A stretch of 64,000 bases of DNA. Source: Pseudomonadota bacterium. Lineage in GTDB: Bacteria > Desulfobacterota > Desulfobacteria > Desulfobacterales > Desulfobacteraceae. The position numbers were made by a program, and so were the translations under genes. The stretch covers positions 1-64,000 of the forward strand of contig JAHJLV010000010.1 of assembly GCA_018821535.1 (NCBI GenBank). Direction: 5' to 3'. The notes under the pieces were generated by a model. It had not been told where the DNA came from. It worked only from the letters and a program-made list of their open reading frames with translations, and did no database searches. This document shows, piece after piece, positions 15,360 through 24,864 of the stretch (the first letter of the stretch is position 1; each line of letters opens with the position of its first letter).

Positions 15360-17573
15360 TTATCCTACAAGGGGTTCCATTGTCAGTGCAGGATGACCTT
15401 TTTCCTGGAGGAAGGGAAGAATCTCTTCTTCTGTAATACCCACAGTCTCATCTGCAATCATGTCATAAAAACCCGGAACACCCATGTCTTCGCCTCTTTT
15501 TACAATACGGTCCTTGAGTTCTTCTTTCAGCATTTTCGGCATCCAGACCATTCTCAAAAGTCCGCCATCGCCAAGGATAAATTTACCCTGGGTGATATTG
15601 TGTTTGGAGTGACCCACGAACCCCGGAGAAGAAGCACCACCACCCATAACACCGGCCAGTGTGGTGAATTTCATACCGCAGGGGGTATCACCTGTGTAGT
15701 CACGGCCAACGGTCATAACACCGTTACAGGCCGGCAGCATGGCTGCAATACATTCGCAGCAACCGCAGGTGGTCATGGGATCATGAACCATGGAGTAAAA
15801 ATTATAATGAGTCACAGCGCCTCTGGAGGCTTTCTGTATGAATTCATTAACGCCTTTGAACTGACCGAGTTTGGCATCAATAACCTCGCCTTTTTCAATG
15901 GGCTGGTTCGGACCTGTCGGATTGATCTCAAATGCTGCTTTACAGTCCATCCAGTTGTATGCGCCGCAAAGTCCGGTTCTTTCAGGACTTACAGAACATA
16001 CATGGGAAGGTGCAAAAGACTGGCATAATGTGCATGAGTAGAAGGTTTCAACATCTTCATCTCTCATGGTATCCACACGGGCGTCACGCATGAGGTAATT
16101 TTCTCTTGCAAGTTCAGTCATTTTGTCAACATCTTCAGCGTTGGTGTAAAGGGTAACCTGAACCTTGTCCACAATCTTGGTGAAATCCTGATGAAATTTA
16201 GCATGAAGCACCACGCCGATATCTTTGAGTGTAAATCCTTTGTCAATAGCGGCTTTGGAAATACGGATCCAGGAGATATCTCTTTGTCCGATATGCATGA
16301 TACCCTGGATATAGTTTACCAGATGATGAATCTGACGTTCCATGATGGGTTCAAAATCATCCTGGAATTCACGGCCGGCAATTTCAACCTTGATTCCCAG
16401 CGGGAAAGTCCCGCCTTCTTTGATACCTGCAAGGTCCGGTCCGACGATAATAACTTTACCGTCTTCAATCTGGCTCATTTCTGCTTTTTTAACCAGCTCG
16501 GTGCATTGTGTTTTTCCACCACCGCACTGTGCATAAAGATCAGCACCTCTTACACGCTCGCCCTCAAAAGCCGGACCGAATGCGCAGGGGATATCGATTT
16601 CAGTAACCTGAACTTTAAGGCCGCGGACTTCAACAGATCTTTGTACCATGTCTTCATGGGCAACCGGGGCCACAACATGTTCGTAAGTACAGATACCTGT
16701 GGGCAGAATTTCAGGAATCGGTGTGTCGGCAATTGTCGGGAAACCCCAGTTAACACAACCGGCTGCTGCAACACCCCACTCAGTTCCAACATCTCCCAGT
16801 GCGTTGACAAATGCAAAAACACGGTCTTTGTTGTATTTGAGAATGGTTCTGTAATCTCCGGGCTGAACACCGCCGAATGCCATGGCTGCTCTGTTGGCAA
16901 AACCAAGGGCAAATACAGCAGATGAGATGTCCGGACCAAACGGTACGATACGGGTATTCCAACCAACCTGCATACCAGCTTCCAGACACTGATCGATCAG
17001 TGTTTTTCCGTTATGGTTCGCAGCGCAGAAAATATACAAGGATTTTTTCTGGTAATCTTCAATAATCATTTTGGCAATTTCCGCACTGGGTGCAGCACCC
17101 ACCATTGCGGCAAAACCGGGGGCTGAACCGTCAACGAATTCAACGCCACGTTTTCTTAGAATGGTATCATCTGCAGCACCGACCCATTTTTTACCGTTTT
17201 CCAGATCCGGATCTTCCTGGGCAATATAAAAATCCGGTTCATTCAGGTATCTTAAGGCTTCGATGATTTCATAGGACAGAATACCTGCCATACCGGCATC
17301 AAGAAGTGGTCCAAGGTACGGAAGCCAGTTTTTCAGTTTGATATGGGGTGGAAGAAGTCCTCTTGCAAAAGCCATAGGTTTTTTAAGATCTTCCAGTGTT
17401 TCTACTTTAAGTCCGGTTAATGAATAAATAACCGGCAGATAATATGCTGTATTCGGGAAACCCACTTTAGTGCTGGCGTCATAGGTTTGGAGAGCTTTTT
17501 CCAGTTTTCCTTCAGCGTCTGCAACTACTTTGTATCCACCTTGAATGGCAGCAAATGCGATTAGTTTTGACAT
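15360..17573 (-). CDS. acsB: Acetyl-CoA synthase (CO-methylating), catalytic subunit
   Basis: 737 residues, bacterial type with the N-terminal CODH-binding domain that archaeal CdhC lacks. It joins the methyl group from the corrinoid protein with CO and CoA to give acetyl-CoA. All six A-cluster ligands are present with the spacing of the Moorella enzyme: C514, C517, C526, C536 (CTLCQSF, HVCSV, GLCGAY) and the CGC motif C603-G604-C605, which holds the proximal nickel. Conserved FGGVQPGDYRT and GGGKTQCTEL blocks are also intact. Start ATG 17573 with GGAAGAG. It is preceded by acsA and followed by acsC in one unit. Confidence 0.96.
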   Translation of the reverse strand: MSKLIAFAAIQGGYKVVADAEGKLEKALQTYDASTKVGFPNTAYYLPVIYSLTGLKVETLEDLKKPMAFARGLLPPHIKLKNWLPYLGPLLDAGMAGILSYEIIEALRYLNEPDFYIAQEDPDLENGKKWVGAADDTILRKRGVEFVDGSAPGFAAMVGAAPSAEIAKMIIEDYQKKSLYIFCAANHNGKTLIDQCLEAGMQVGWNTRIVPFGPDISSAVFALGFANRAAMAFGGVQPGDYRTILKYNKDRVFAFVNALGDVGTEWGVAAAGCVNWGFPTIADTPIPEILPTGICTYEHVVAPVAHEDMVQRSVEVRGLKVQVTEIDIPCAFGPAFEGERVRGADLYAQCGGGKTQCTELVKKAEMSQIEDGKVIIVGPDLAGIKEGGTFPLGIKVEIAGREFQDDFEPIMERQIHHLVNYIQGIMHIGQRDISWIRISKAAIDKGFTLKDIGVVLHAKFHQDFTKIVDKVQVTLYTNAEDVDKMTELARENYLMRDARVDTMRDEDVETFYSCTLCQSFAPSHVCSVSPERTGLCGAYNWMDCKAAFEINPTGPNQPIEKGEVIDAKLGQFKGVNEFIQKASRGAVTHYNFYSMVHDPMTTCGCCECIAAMLPACNGVMTVGRDYTGDTPCGMKFTTLAGVMGGGASSPGFVGHSKHNITQGKFILGDGGLLRMVWMPKMLKEELKDRIVKRGEDMGVPGFYDMIADETVGITEEEILPFLQEKGHPALTMEPLVG

Positions 17574-17646
17574 ATTCTCTTCCTCCTTCGTTGAGGATTT
17601 AATTATTTGTTTTCTGAATTAAAAGTCGTTTACCCTCAAGGGTTCA

Positions 17647-19665
17647 TTATCCTTCAAGTGCCTGGCGATCAGCCATATCCATGAGGACTCTTTCTCTTGC
17701 CTTATCAATACCGAGTTCTTTTCTCTTTTTGTCGATATGATTGATCATTGCCCATGCATGTTCGATCGGATCAGTTTTCAGATCCCACATGCCGCCATAT
17801 ATTTTTTCCAGTTCCTTGGAAAGATAATTATGGAAAACCGGAGCACCGGAAGTGGGGAAAGTTCCACCAAATACAGTATATACACCGGAAGTAACAAAGT
17901 ATTGTCCAATGGAAATGGCTTTTTCACTCATCCATTCAGGTGCGCTTCCTGCAGCAGGAAGATCAGCAATGGTTTTTCCAAGTCCGCCAGCTTTAACAAC
18001 TTCAGTGGCTGCCAGCAGAATTCTTGAATTATCTACACAGGAACCTAAATGCAGAACCGGTGGGATACCCACAGTTTCACAAATCTCAGCAAGACCCGGG
18101 CCACAGTAAACCTGACCGGCTTCCGGAGTGAGAAGACCGTGAATCGCAGCAGTAATACCGTCACAACCGGTGGTCAGAACGATAACATCATTTTTGATGA
18201 GTTCTTTAATGACTTTAATGTGCATTTCATTGTGGCGTGAACGGGCATTGTTACATCCAACAACGCCGGCAATGCCACGGATTCGACCATTAATGATATT
18301 GTCATTCAATGTATAATAGGTGCCTCTGAAAGTTCCACCTAAATGGTATTCAATAGATTCAACACCAAAACCTGCAATCTGAGTCGCTTTATGCTGGGGA
18401 ATCATGACATCGGCGCCACGGTTCTGGAAGTTGTCAATCGCCATTTTCACAATACGTGTGGCATCTTCCAGTGCATAATGTTCGTTGAATTCAATGTGGA
18501 TAACATTATCCTGTTCCATTCGCGCAATGGGATGGGTTGTTATCAGGTGAGTATGGAAACATTTGGCAACATTGGCCAGATTCTGCATAACACACTGGAT
18601 ATCCACAACCATGGCATCACAGGCGCCTGTGATAATGGCCATTTCCTGCTGCAGGAAGTTACCTGCTGTGGGGATGCCATGTCTCTGGAGCATTTCATTG
18701 GCTGTACAGCAGATACCGCCCAGCTGAATGCCTTTTGCACCTTTTGTTTTAGCATAATCCAGCATTTCCTGGGACTGGGCAACGGCAACAATGACCTCGG
18801 AAAGAACAGGTTCATGACCATGCACTATGATATTTACATGGTCCTTTTTCATGATTCCCAGATTGGCTTCAGACTGGAGCGGTGTGGGTGTTCCGAAAAG
18901 CACATCCTGAAGATCGGTGGCCAGCATGGAGCCGCCCCATCCGTCTGCAAGGGATGCTCGGGTACATTGTTTGATCAGATTTTTATAATCCTGGTCAACA
19001 CCCATGTGGGTCCGGTGCATGATTTCAACAATTTCTCTGTCGATATTTCTCGGGTTTACACCTTCTTTATTCCAGATGTCCTGAAGGGGTTGAGGTGCCC
19101 GTTTCAGATACAGCAACTCACCGGAAGATTTTCCCCATTCATTCAGGGCAGCTTCAGCAACTTCCAGAGCAATTTCATCAATGTCTCTTTGTTGTTTTAC
19201 GCCGTCAACTTCAACAGTGGTTGCAACATTCAAATGCGGTGCAATGGCTATAAGTTTCTGGGTGTCTTTAATTCGATAAGCGTTTGTTTCTTTTTTTGCA
19301 GCAGCCATAAAAACTTCTGCAACGCATCTGCCATGATCTGAATGGGCAGCAGCACCAACAGCCACCATTCTGGCAAAGTTTCTTGCAGCAATGGTATTTG
19401 CAGTGGCACCGCAAAGACCTTTTCGGGTATCTTCGCCTTCAATGCCACCCTTGGGCAGTGGGAGTCTGCAGGGACCCATTGCGCAGTTTTTGCAGCAGAT
19501 TCCCTGGATACCTATGTTACAGGGTTTCATATTGACAGCTCTGTCAAAAATGGTTTCAATACCAAGTTTGTGAGAGCGGACAATCATTTCCTGGGTTGAT
19601 ACTTCGTATGATGCTTCTATAGGATCAGCAAGCTTTGGTCCTTTTTCGATCGTTTTTTCGGTCAT
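17647..19665 (-). CDS. acsA: Anaerobic carbon monoxide dehydrogenase catalytic subunit
   Basis: 672 residues from ATG 19665. It reduces CO2 to CO for acetyl-CoA synthase, or the reverse when acetate is oxidised. The N-terminal B/D-cluster cysteines are seen in CNIGIQGICCKNCAMGPCRLP split over about 45-65; C-cluster region motifs include GGICCTANEM, VVGCNNAR, TTGCDG and HLGSCVDNSRI, all with cysteines retained. The start is set by AGGAGG 9 bases before ATG 19665; a longer frame from 19731 adds residues that overlap the end of acsD's spacer and have no ribosome site. Pairing with acsB makes this the CODH of a CODH/ACS complex and not a stand-alone energy CODH. Confidence 0.95.
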   Translation of the reverse strand: MTEKTIEKGPKLADPIEASYEVSTQEMIVRSHKLGIETIFDRAVNMKPCNIGIQGICCKNCAMGPCRLPLPKGGIEGEDTRKGLCGATANTIAARNFARMVAVGAAAHSDHGRCVAEVFMAAAKKETNAYRIKDTQKLIAIAPHLNVATTVEVDGVKQQRDIDEIALEVAEAALNEWGKSSGELLYLKRAPQPLQDIWNKEGVNPRNIDREIVEIMHRTHMGVDQDYKNLIKQCTRASLADGWGGSMLATDLQDVLFGTPTPLQSEANLGIMKKDHVNIIVHGHEPVLSEVIVAVAQSQEMLDYAKTKGAKGIQLGGICCTANEMLQRHGIPTAGNFLQQEMAIITGACDAMVVDIQCVMQNLANVAKCFHTHLITTHPIARMEQDNVIHIEFNEHYALEDATRIVKMAIDNFQNRGADVMIPQHKATQIAGFGVESIEYHLGGTFRGTYYTLNDNIINGRIRGIAGVVGCNNARSRHNEMHIKVIKELIKNDVIVLTTGCDGITAAIHGLLTPEAGQVYCGPGLAEICETVGIPPVLHLGSCVDNSRILLAATEVVKAGGLGKTIADLPAAGSAPEWMSEKAISIGQYFVTSGVYTVFGGTFPTSGAPVFHNYLSKELEKIYGGMWDLKTDPIEHAWAMINHIDKKRKELGIDKARERVLMDMADRQALEG

Positions 19666-19738
19666 TAGAGGTTCCTCCTCCTGATTATGATATATAAAAG
19701 GTTGTACTGCGGATATCGCAGCAGCAACCATGTTGCCA

Positions 19739-21292
19739 TTAGCTGACGCGTTTGTGAATCCGGTCTAAATTTTCAATGATTTTGTCAAGCATTGATTTCT
19801 GGACTTTTGCTGCAGTCATACTAACTATCGTTTTCTGGGTTTCATCTGATTTTGTTGCATGTTTGGCCTTTTCTGCGGCACGTTTTTCTCTCAGTGCCAG
19901 CTCATCAGCCTCACGTTTGGCTGCAGCATCCTTTGCTGCCTGTTTTTCAGCTTCAACAGCAGCTTTGGCATCTGCCTCAGCTTTTGCTTTTGCATCAGCA
20001 GCCGCTTTTACTTTTGCAGCAGCATCGGCAGCAGCTTTTGCATCAGCATCGGCTTTTGCCTTAGCATCGGCATCGGCTTTTGCTTTTGCTTCAGCAGCAG
20101 GGTCTGCGGCAGGTGCGGCAGGAGCTGCGGGTGCAGCAGCTTTAGCAGCAGGCGCAGCTTCAGTTTTTGCCGCTGGTTTAGCTTCAGCTTTTGGAGCTTC
20201 TTTTTTGGCAGGAGCTGCTTTTTTAGCAGGCGCTTCTTTTTTCTTTTCTTCTTCAATGGTCAGATCAGGTGCCGGAGACAGCGCTGCAAAATCAATTTCA
20301 ACATCATCCAGCTGTTTGGCAATGGGTGCAACATCCATTGCAGATCCGCCGTCAGAAATGAGGTTGATGAATGCTTTGGCCAGTTTGATCGCTTCAGGAT
20401 GACGCATGATCAGAATGCTGGAACCGGACATCAGATAGGAAACAGCGCCCACAGCTTCCATGAGGATGGCGCGTCTTTCAGGATCACCCAGTTCAGGCGC
20501 ATCCGCTACTGTCTGTTTTGCTTCTTTGCATTTCCATACTTCATTGCCCAGATTGTTGATCATGGGGTTCTGAAGTTTGTCATCTCCCTGGGACATTGCA
20601 GCCTGTGTGAGTCTTTCCATAACTGAATAGGAATATTCAAGACCATACCCCAGACCGCCGGTTGTCGGATCAACAATGACTTTATTAAGGGATACACCCA
20701 GGTTTTCAAGAAGGATGTTCACCTGTTTGGCAAGGTTGACATCAATGGGAGAAGAAGAAATTACGGTGTGACCATACCCCATGGCAGCAGCGCCGATTCC
20801 TTTATGGTTCTTTTCTTCAACAGGTCCGATAACAAGCTGGTCACCGTCACAGACCTCGCATACTTTTTTGAGTACTTCTTCATCTTTGGCAGGGACAGCA
20901 CATCCCCATACGATGACCGGTACCTTCACTGCAGCCAGAACTTTTTTAACTGTCTTGGCAGCATCCTCTGCGCTGGCATTTTTATCATTGGGGTCAATGC
21001 TTTTAAGCTGCAGAACAATGGCCTGTGCATTGTAGACTTCAACACATTTTTTTGCCCATGCAGCAGGATCGGAAACCACATCCTTAAAAGGAGCAAGAGC
21101 GGCTTCCGGCCAGTCTTCCGGAACAATATCCCAAATTTCCATTGCAATAACGGGTTTATTGGGCATTTTGCCTTCAAACTGGTAGAACGGATAACTGGTC
21201 TGACCACCAACAGTAAGTGCATTGTCACCTTTTCCTATGGTGATGCCTTTTATACTGCCGGCATATTTTTCTTTGGTTATTTCAAATCCCAC
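19739..21292 (-). CDS. acsD: Corrinoid/iron-sulfur protein small (delta) subunit with long Ala/Lys-rich tail
   Basis: 517 residues, against about 320 in the family. Residues 1-344 are the normal AcsD TIM barrel (GDNALTVGGQTSYPFYQFEG, PVIAMEIWD, VDPTTGGLGYGLEYSYS, MRHPEAI). Residues 345-517 are a tail made of PAKKAAPAKK-like then AKADADAKAKADADAK-like stretches, turning to charged helix (AAKREADELALREKRAAEKAK) and ending in an ordered-looking helix (SMLDKIIENLDRIHK). It resembles TolA domain II: a long extendable helix. The reading frame is open and in phase throughout, so this is a real extension and not a frameshift. Start GTG 21292 with AGGAGG. First gene of the leftward acs unit. The tail's job is unknown; tethering to the CODH/ACS core or a membrane is a guess. 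Confidence 0.92.
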   Translation of the reverse strand: MGFEITKEKYAGSIKGITIGKGDNALTVGGQTSYPFYQFEGKMPNKPVIAMEIWDIVPEDWPEAALAPFKDVVSDPAAWAKKCVEVYNAQAIVLQLKSIDPNDKNASAEDAAKTVKKVLAAVKVPVIVWGCAVPAKDEEVLKKVCEVCDGDQLVIGPVEEKNHKGIGAAAMGYGHTVISSSPIDVNLAKQVNILLENLGVSLNKVIVDPTTGGLGYGLEYSYSVMERLTQAAMSQGDDKLQNPMINNLGNEVWKCKEAKQTVADAPELGDPERRAILMEAVGAVSYLMSGSSILIMRHPEAIKLAKAFINLISDGGSAMDVAPIAKQLDDVEIDFAALSPAPDLTIEEEKKKEAPAKKAAPAKKEAPKAEAKPAAKTEAAPAAKAAAPAAPAAPAADPAAEAKAKADADAKAKADADAKAAADAAAKVKAAADAKAKAEADAKAAVEAEKQAAKDAAAKREADELALREKRAAEKAKHATKSDETQKTIVSMTAAKVQKSMLDKIIENLDRIHKRVS

Positions 21293-21791
21293 GTTTACCT
21301 CCTAAGATTTAACATAATAGTTATGAGTTTGGGGGGTTAAGATTAAACTGACAGGGTGCCATCAGAAAATGACAGATAGACAACAGGATTTTCAGATTAA
21401 ACATTGCTGAATTTAATTTGATATTTTTTCCCATATATCTGTCCGTACTATATCCTAAATCCAATATTCATTAATAACAGCGTATTTCATATAATTTGTA
21501 GGTTTTTTTGTCAATAGTTGAATGAATTTAATGACACGGATAATCGAGGCTCGAAAACCTTGATACGAGCTGTTTTTAAGGGCCTTCGCTACTGTGTGGT
21601 ATATCCCTGAATCAAATTTATTTTATAAATTGTGTCTGTGCAGGTGAAAAATATTGATTTTTTTTGCTTAATCTAATAGGTAGATCAATGCAGTTAGAAT
21701 TTTTATGACCAAAAACGAATATATTGGGTTCACATTATCTTTTATTTAAAATCGGCTCAGGTTTGAGTCCACAGTATTAAAGGAGTATATC
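21293..21791. promoter_or_regulatory. Divergent control region between acsD and fhs
   Basis: 499 bases, AT-rich, with no gene. It must hold the leftward acs promoter and the rightward fhs promoter. I cannot place either with confidence. A small inverted repeat GCTCG (21549-21553) / CGAGC (21566-21570) followed by TGTTTTT looks like a weak rightward terminator or attenuator. CTACTGTGTGGTATAT (21589-21604) resembles the loop region of the hairpin behind fhs (23625-23640, opposite strand). fhs has AAAGGAG 8 bases before its ATG. Shared control of both arms of the C1 pathway from here is likely. Confidence 0.6.
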
Positions 21792-23567
21792 ATGGCATTA
21801 GATCCAACCAAACATGCAGATTGGGAAATTGCACAAGATGCAGAAAAAACAATGCTGACAATTTATGAAATTGGTGAGAAGCTGGGATTGACAAAAGAAG
21901 AACTTCTTCCCCAGGGTCACTATATTGCAAAAATTGATTTCAGAGCAGTTCTTGAGAGACTTAAAGACAAACCAAATGGAAAATACATCGATGTAACAGC
22001 AATTACACCGACACCTCTGGGGGAAGGCAAATCAACATCCAGCATGGGCCTTGTTCAGGGTCTGGGTAAAATCGGCAAGAAAGTTTGTGCTGCCATTCGT
22101 CAGCCCTCCGGCGGACCAACCATGAATATCAAAGGGTCTGCTGCTGGTGGTGGTTTGGCCCAGTGTATTCCCCTGACTCCTTTTTCTTTAGGGTTCACCG
22201 GTGACATCAATGCGATCATGAACGCACATAACCTTGCCATGGTTGCGTTGACTTCCCGTCTGCAGCATGAAAGAAACTATACTGACGAACAGCTTGAAAG
22301 ACTGTCCGGCATGAAAAGAATCGATATCGATCCCACACGAGTTGAAATGGGGTGGATTATTGACTTCTGCTGCCAGTCACTGCGTAACATCATCATCGGT
22401 ATTGATGGCGTGAACGGGAAAACCGACGGTTTCATGATGAAATCAAAATTCGGTATTGCTGTTTCTTCTGAAGTTATGGCCATTCTTGCTGTTGCAAAAG
22501 ATTTAAAAGACATGCGTGAAAGAATGGGCAAGATCGTTGTGGCCTATACCAAAAAAGGTAAACCCGTTACCACTGAAGATCTCCAGGTGGCCGGCGCCAT
22601 GACCGCATGGATGGTTGATGCGCTGAATCCGTCTTTGATTCAGACTCTTGAAGGACAGCCTGTTATTGTTCATGCAGGTCCGTTTGCCAACATCGCTATT
22701 GGTCAAAGTTCCATTATTGCGGATAGAATCGGTCTTAAACTGGCAGATTACCATGTTACAGAATCCGGATTCGGTGCAGACATCGGATTTGAAAAATTCT
22801 GGAACCTCAAATGCCGTTATTCAGGTCTTAAACCGGACTGTGCGGTTGTTGTTGCAACTATCCGTGCACTTAAATGCCATGGTGGCGCTCCGGTTCCAGT
22901 TCCCGGAAAAGCCATGCCTAAAGAATATCTGACTGAAAATGTGGACTGGGTTGCAAAAGGATGCGGCAACTTGATTCATCATATCAGAAACGTTCGAAAA
23001 GCCGGTATCTCTCCGGTTGTCTGCATCAATGCGTTCTATACTGATACAGATGCTGAAATTGCAAAAGTTCGCGAACTGTGTGAAGCTGAAGGCGCAAGAG
23101 TGGCTCTTTCCCGTCATTGGGAAAAAGGCGGTGAGGGCGCTATTGAATTTGCCAAAACAGTTGTTGAAGCCTGCGAAGAAAAAACTGAATTCAAATTTCT
23201 GTACGAGCTGGATATGCCGATTAAACAGAGAATTGAGCTTATTGCCAAGGAAGTTTACGGCGCAGATGGTGTTGATTATTCAGCAGATGCCAACAAAGCC
23301 CTTGAAAGAATCCAGGCTGATCCTGAGCTGGCAAAACTTGGCATGTGTATGGTAAAAACACATCTGTCCCTGTCTGACAATCCAACCCTTAAAGGCGTTC
23401 CAACCGGATGGAGACTGACCATCCGAGAAGTTCTCACTTACGGTGGTGCAGGATTTATTGTTCCGGTTGCAGGTGCTATCTCCCTGATGCCGGGTACCAG
23501 CTCCAACCCTGCCTTCAAACGGGTGGATGTTGATGTGGAAACCGGTAAGGTTCAGGGCGTATTCTAG
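21792..23567 (+). CDS. fhs: Formate-tetrahydrofolate ligase
   Basis: 591 residues. It makes 10-formyl-H4folate from formate, H4folate and ATP, second step of the methyl branch. The P-loop region [15 protein letters not shown] lies at about 72-86; [15 protein letters not shown] and [19 protein letters not shown] sequence ([12 protein letters not shown]) follow. It is some 30 residues longer than the Moorella enzyme, with extra sequence at the N-terminus ([19 protein letters not shown]) and around [18 protein letters not shown], as in other deltaproteobacterial forms. ATG 21792 has a strong AAAGGAG. folD follows after a structured 158-base spacer. Operates toward formate in acetate oxidisers and toward methyl in autotrophs; direction is not visible. 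Confidence 0.96.
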   Translation: MALDPTKHADWEIAQDAEKTMLTIYEIGEKLGLTKEELLPQGHYIAKIDFRAVLERLKDKPNGKYIDVTAITPTPLGEGKSTSSMGLVQGLGKIGKKVCAAIRQPSGGPTMNIKGSAAGGGLAQCIPLTPFSLGFTGDINAIMNAHNLAMVALTSRLQHERNYTDEQLERLSGMKRIDIDPTRVEMGWIIDFCCQSLRNIIIGIDGVNGKTDGFMMKSKFGIAVSSEVMAILAVAKDLKDMRERMGKIVVAYTKKGKPVTTEDLQVAGAMTAWMVDALNPSLIQTLEGQPVIVHAGPFANIAIGQSSIIADRIGLKLADYHVTESGFGADIGFEKFWNLKCRYSGLKPDCAVVVATIRALKCHGGAPVPVPGKAMPKEYLTENVDWVAKGCGNLIHHIRNVRKAGISPVVCINAFYTDTDAEIAKVRELCEAEGARVALSRHWEKGGEGAIEFAKTVVEACEEKTEFKFLYELDMPIKQRIELIAKEVYGADGVDYSADANKALERIQADPELAKLGMCMVKTHLSLSDNPTLKGVPTGWRLTIREVLTYGGAGFIVPVAGAISLMPGTSSNPAFKRVDVDVETGKVQGVF

Positions 23568-23700
23568 TCGAAAATTGTAATTTTTTTTAGAAACGACTTT
23601 GTCAGACTCAAATTTTCTTTCTCGACATACCACAGTATGTTTGAGGGGGAAATTTGAGTCTGCCTTGTATTCAAATAAAATCTTAAAATTTTCGAGAACT
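23568..23700 (+). repeat. Nested inverted repeat / long hairpin between fhs and folD
   Basis: CAGACTCAAATTTTC (23603-23617) pairs with GGAAATTTGAGTCTG (23648-23662) with one G-T type mismatch. Inside it CTC/GAG and the perfect ACATAC (23625-23630) / GTATGT (23635-23640) stem with CACA loop continue the hairpin, giving a 60-base structure. Outside, TCGAAAATT (23568-23576) and AATTTTCGA (23687-23695) form a further arm. No T run follows, so it is not a simple terminator. It may be a dispersed repetitive element or an mRNA-stabilising structure that lowers folD relative to fhs. Confidence 0.7.
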
Positions 23701-23725
23701 ATATAGATAGATTTAGGAGAAAAAA

Positions 23726-24616
23726 ATGACTGCTGAAATTATAAGCGGAACAGAAATAAGAAAGACTATCCTTGCTGAAATAAAAGCGGAAGTCGAAGAA
23801 ATGAAAGCAAAACACGGCAAAGTCCCTGGCCTTGTCACCATCCTTGTTGGTTCAAGCCCGGCATCCATAAGCTATGTCACGTTGAAAGTAAAAACAGCTA
23901 TCTCTTTAGGTTTTCATGAAATTCAGGATGATCAGCCAGATGATATTTCTGAAGAAGCTCTGCTGGCTTTGATTGACAAATACAACAATGATCCGGCCAT
24001 TCATGGTATCCTGGTTCAGCTTCCGCTGCCCAAACACATTGACGATAAAAAAGTGCTCAATGCCATTAATCCGGACAAGGACGTTGATGCATTTCATCCG
24101 GTGAATGTCGGCCGTCTGATGATCGGTGGTGATGAAGTCAAATTTCTTCCCTGCACACCTGCAGGTATTCAGGAGATGATTGTCAGATCAGGAACTGAAA
24201 CCTCCGGCGCTGAGGTTGTTGTTGTGGGAAGATCCAATATCGTTGGTAAACCCATTGCCATGATGATGGCTCAAAAAGGCAAGGGTGCCAATGCAACGGT
24301 TACAATTGTGCATACCCGGACAAAAGATCTTGCAGCCCATTGTAAACGTGCAGACATTCTAATTGTTGCCGCCGGTGTTCCTGATCTGGTAAAACCTGAA
24401 TGGATCAAACCCGGTTCAACAGTTATTGATGTCGGCGTTAACAGGGTCGGCATGAATGAAAAAACTGGACAGGTAATTCTTAAAGGAGATGTTGACTTTG
24501 AGAAAGCCAAGGAAATTGCCGGTAAAATTACGCCGGTTCCAGGCGGTGTCGGACCAATGACCATTGCCATGCTCATGAAAAACACGCTCAGATCTGCACA
24601 GCTCAGTTTGTCATGA
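23726..24616 (+). CDS. folD: Bifunctional methylene-H4folate dehydrogenase / methenyl-H4folate cyclohydrolase
   Basis: 296 residues. It interconverts 10-formyl-, methenyl- and methylene-H4folate with NAD(P)H, steps three and four of the methyl branch. The catalytic region reads ASISYVTLKVKTA, with the Tyr and Lys of the YxxxK motif at about 53-57; VQLPLPKHID and KDVDAFHPVNVGRL are the first FolD signature, and PCTPAGIQEM, VVGRSNIVGKP and TPVPGGVGPMTIAML the second. ATG 23726 follows TTTAGGAG. It ends 24 bases before a very strong terminator, so fhs-folD is a two-gene unit. Confidence 0.95.
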   Translation: MTAEIISGTEIRKTILAEIKAEVEEMKAKHGKVPGLVTILVGSSPASISYVTLKVKTAISLGFHEIQDDQPDDISEEALLALIDKYNNDPAIHGILVQLPLPKHIDDKKVLNAINPDKDVDAFHPVNVGRLMIGGDEVKFLPCTPAGIQEMIVRSGTETSGAEVVVVGRSNIVGKPIAMMMAQKGKGANATVTIVHTRTKDLAAHCKRADILIVAAGVPDLVKPEWIKPGSTVIDVGVNRVGMNEKTGQVILKGDVDFEKAKEIAGKITPVPGGVGPMTIAMLMKNTLRSAQLSLS

Positions 24617-24640
24617 TTGTTTAAGATACATTCGTACATA

Positions 24641-24694
24641 ATAAATATAAAAAGGCCCTTTCCCGCACGAGCGGGGGGGCCTTTTTATATTTAT
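24641..24694 (+). terminator. Strong terminator after folD
   Basis: Perfect 18-base arms: ATAAATATAAAAAGGCCC (24641-24658) and GGGCCTTTTTATATTTAT (24677-24694), with an inner CCCGC/GCGGG stem and ACGA loop. The T run on the rightward strand (24682-24686) lies inside the arm. Because of the symmetric A and T runs it could stop transcription from both sides. Confidence 0.92.
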
Positions 24695-24864
24695 TGACGG
24701 ACTTTATGTAAAAAGGAATTCAGATGTGCATCAAAGGGTGGATAATTATTTAATCAAATGGTATTATCTCATGTCTCGTTTTTAATTCCTTGTTGTTCGA
24801 ACGGGATACAAATTTCAAACATACGTAAAAAATAATTATTCATATATATAATGAAGGGGGAAGC

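Noticed and set aside
18343..19341. Long open frame opposite the CODH gene
   Set aside because: It is the mirror of a highly expressed conserved gene, has no ribosome site and no family motifs.
19776..20626. Open frames opposite and out of phase with the acsD tail (Ser/Phe/Ala- or Leu/Gln-rich)
   Set aside because: They are products of the GC-rich Ala/Lys codon repeats; low-complexity translations in several frames are expected there.
21293..21791. Cobalamin or other riboswitch controlling the acs or fhs genes
   Set aside because: I could not find a B12-box or other recognisable aptamer core in the 499-base spacer.
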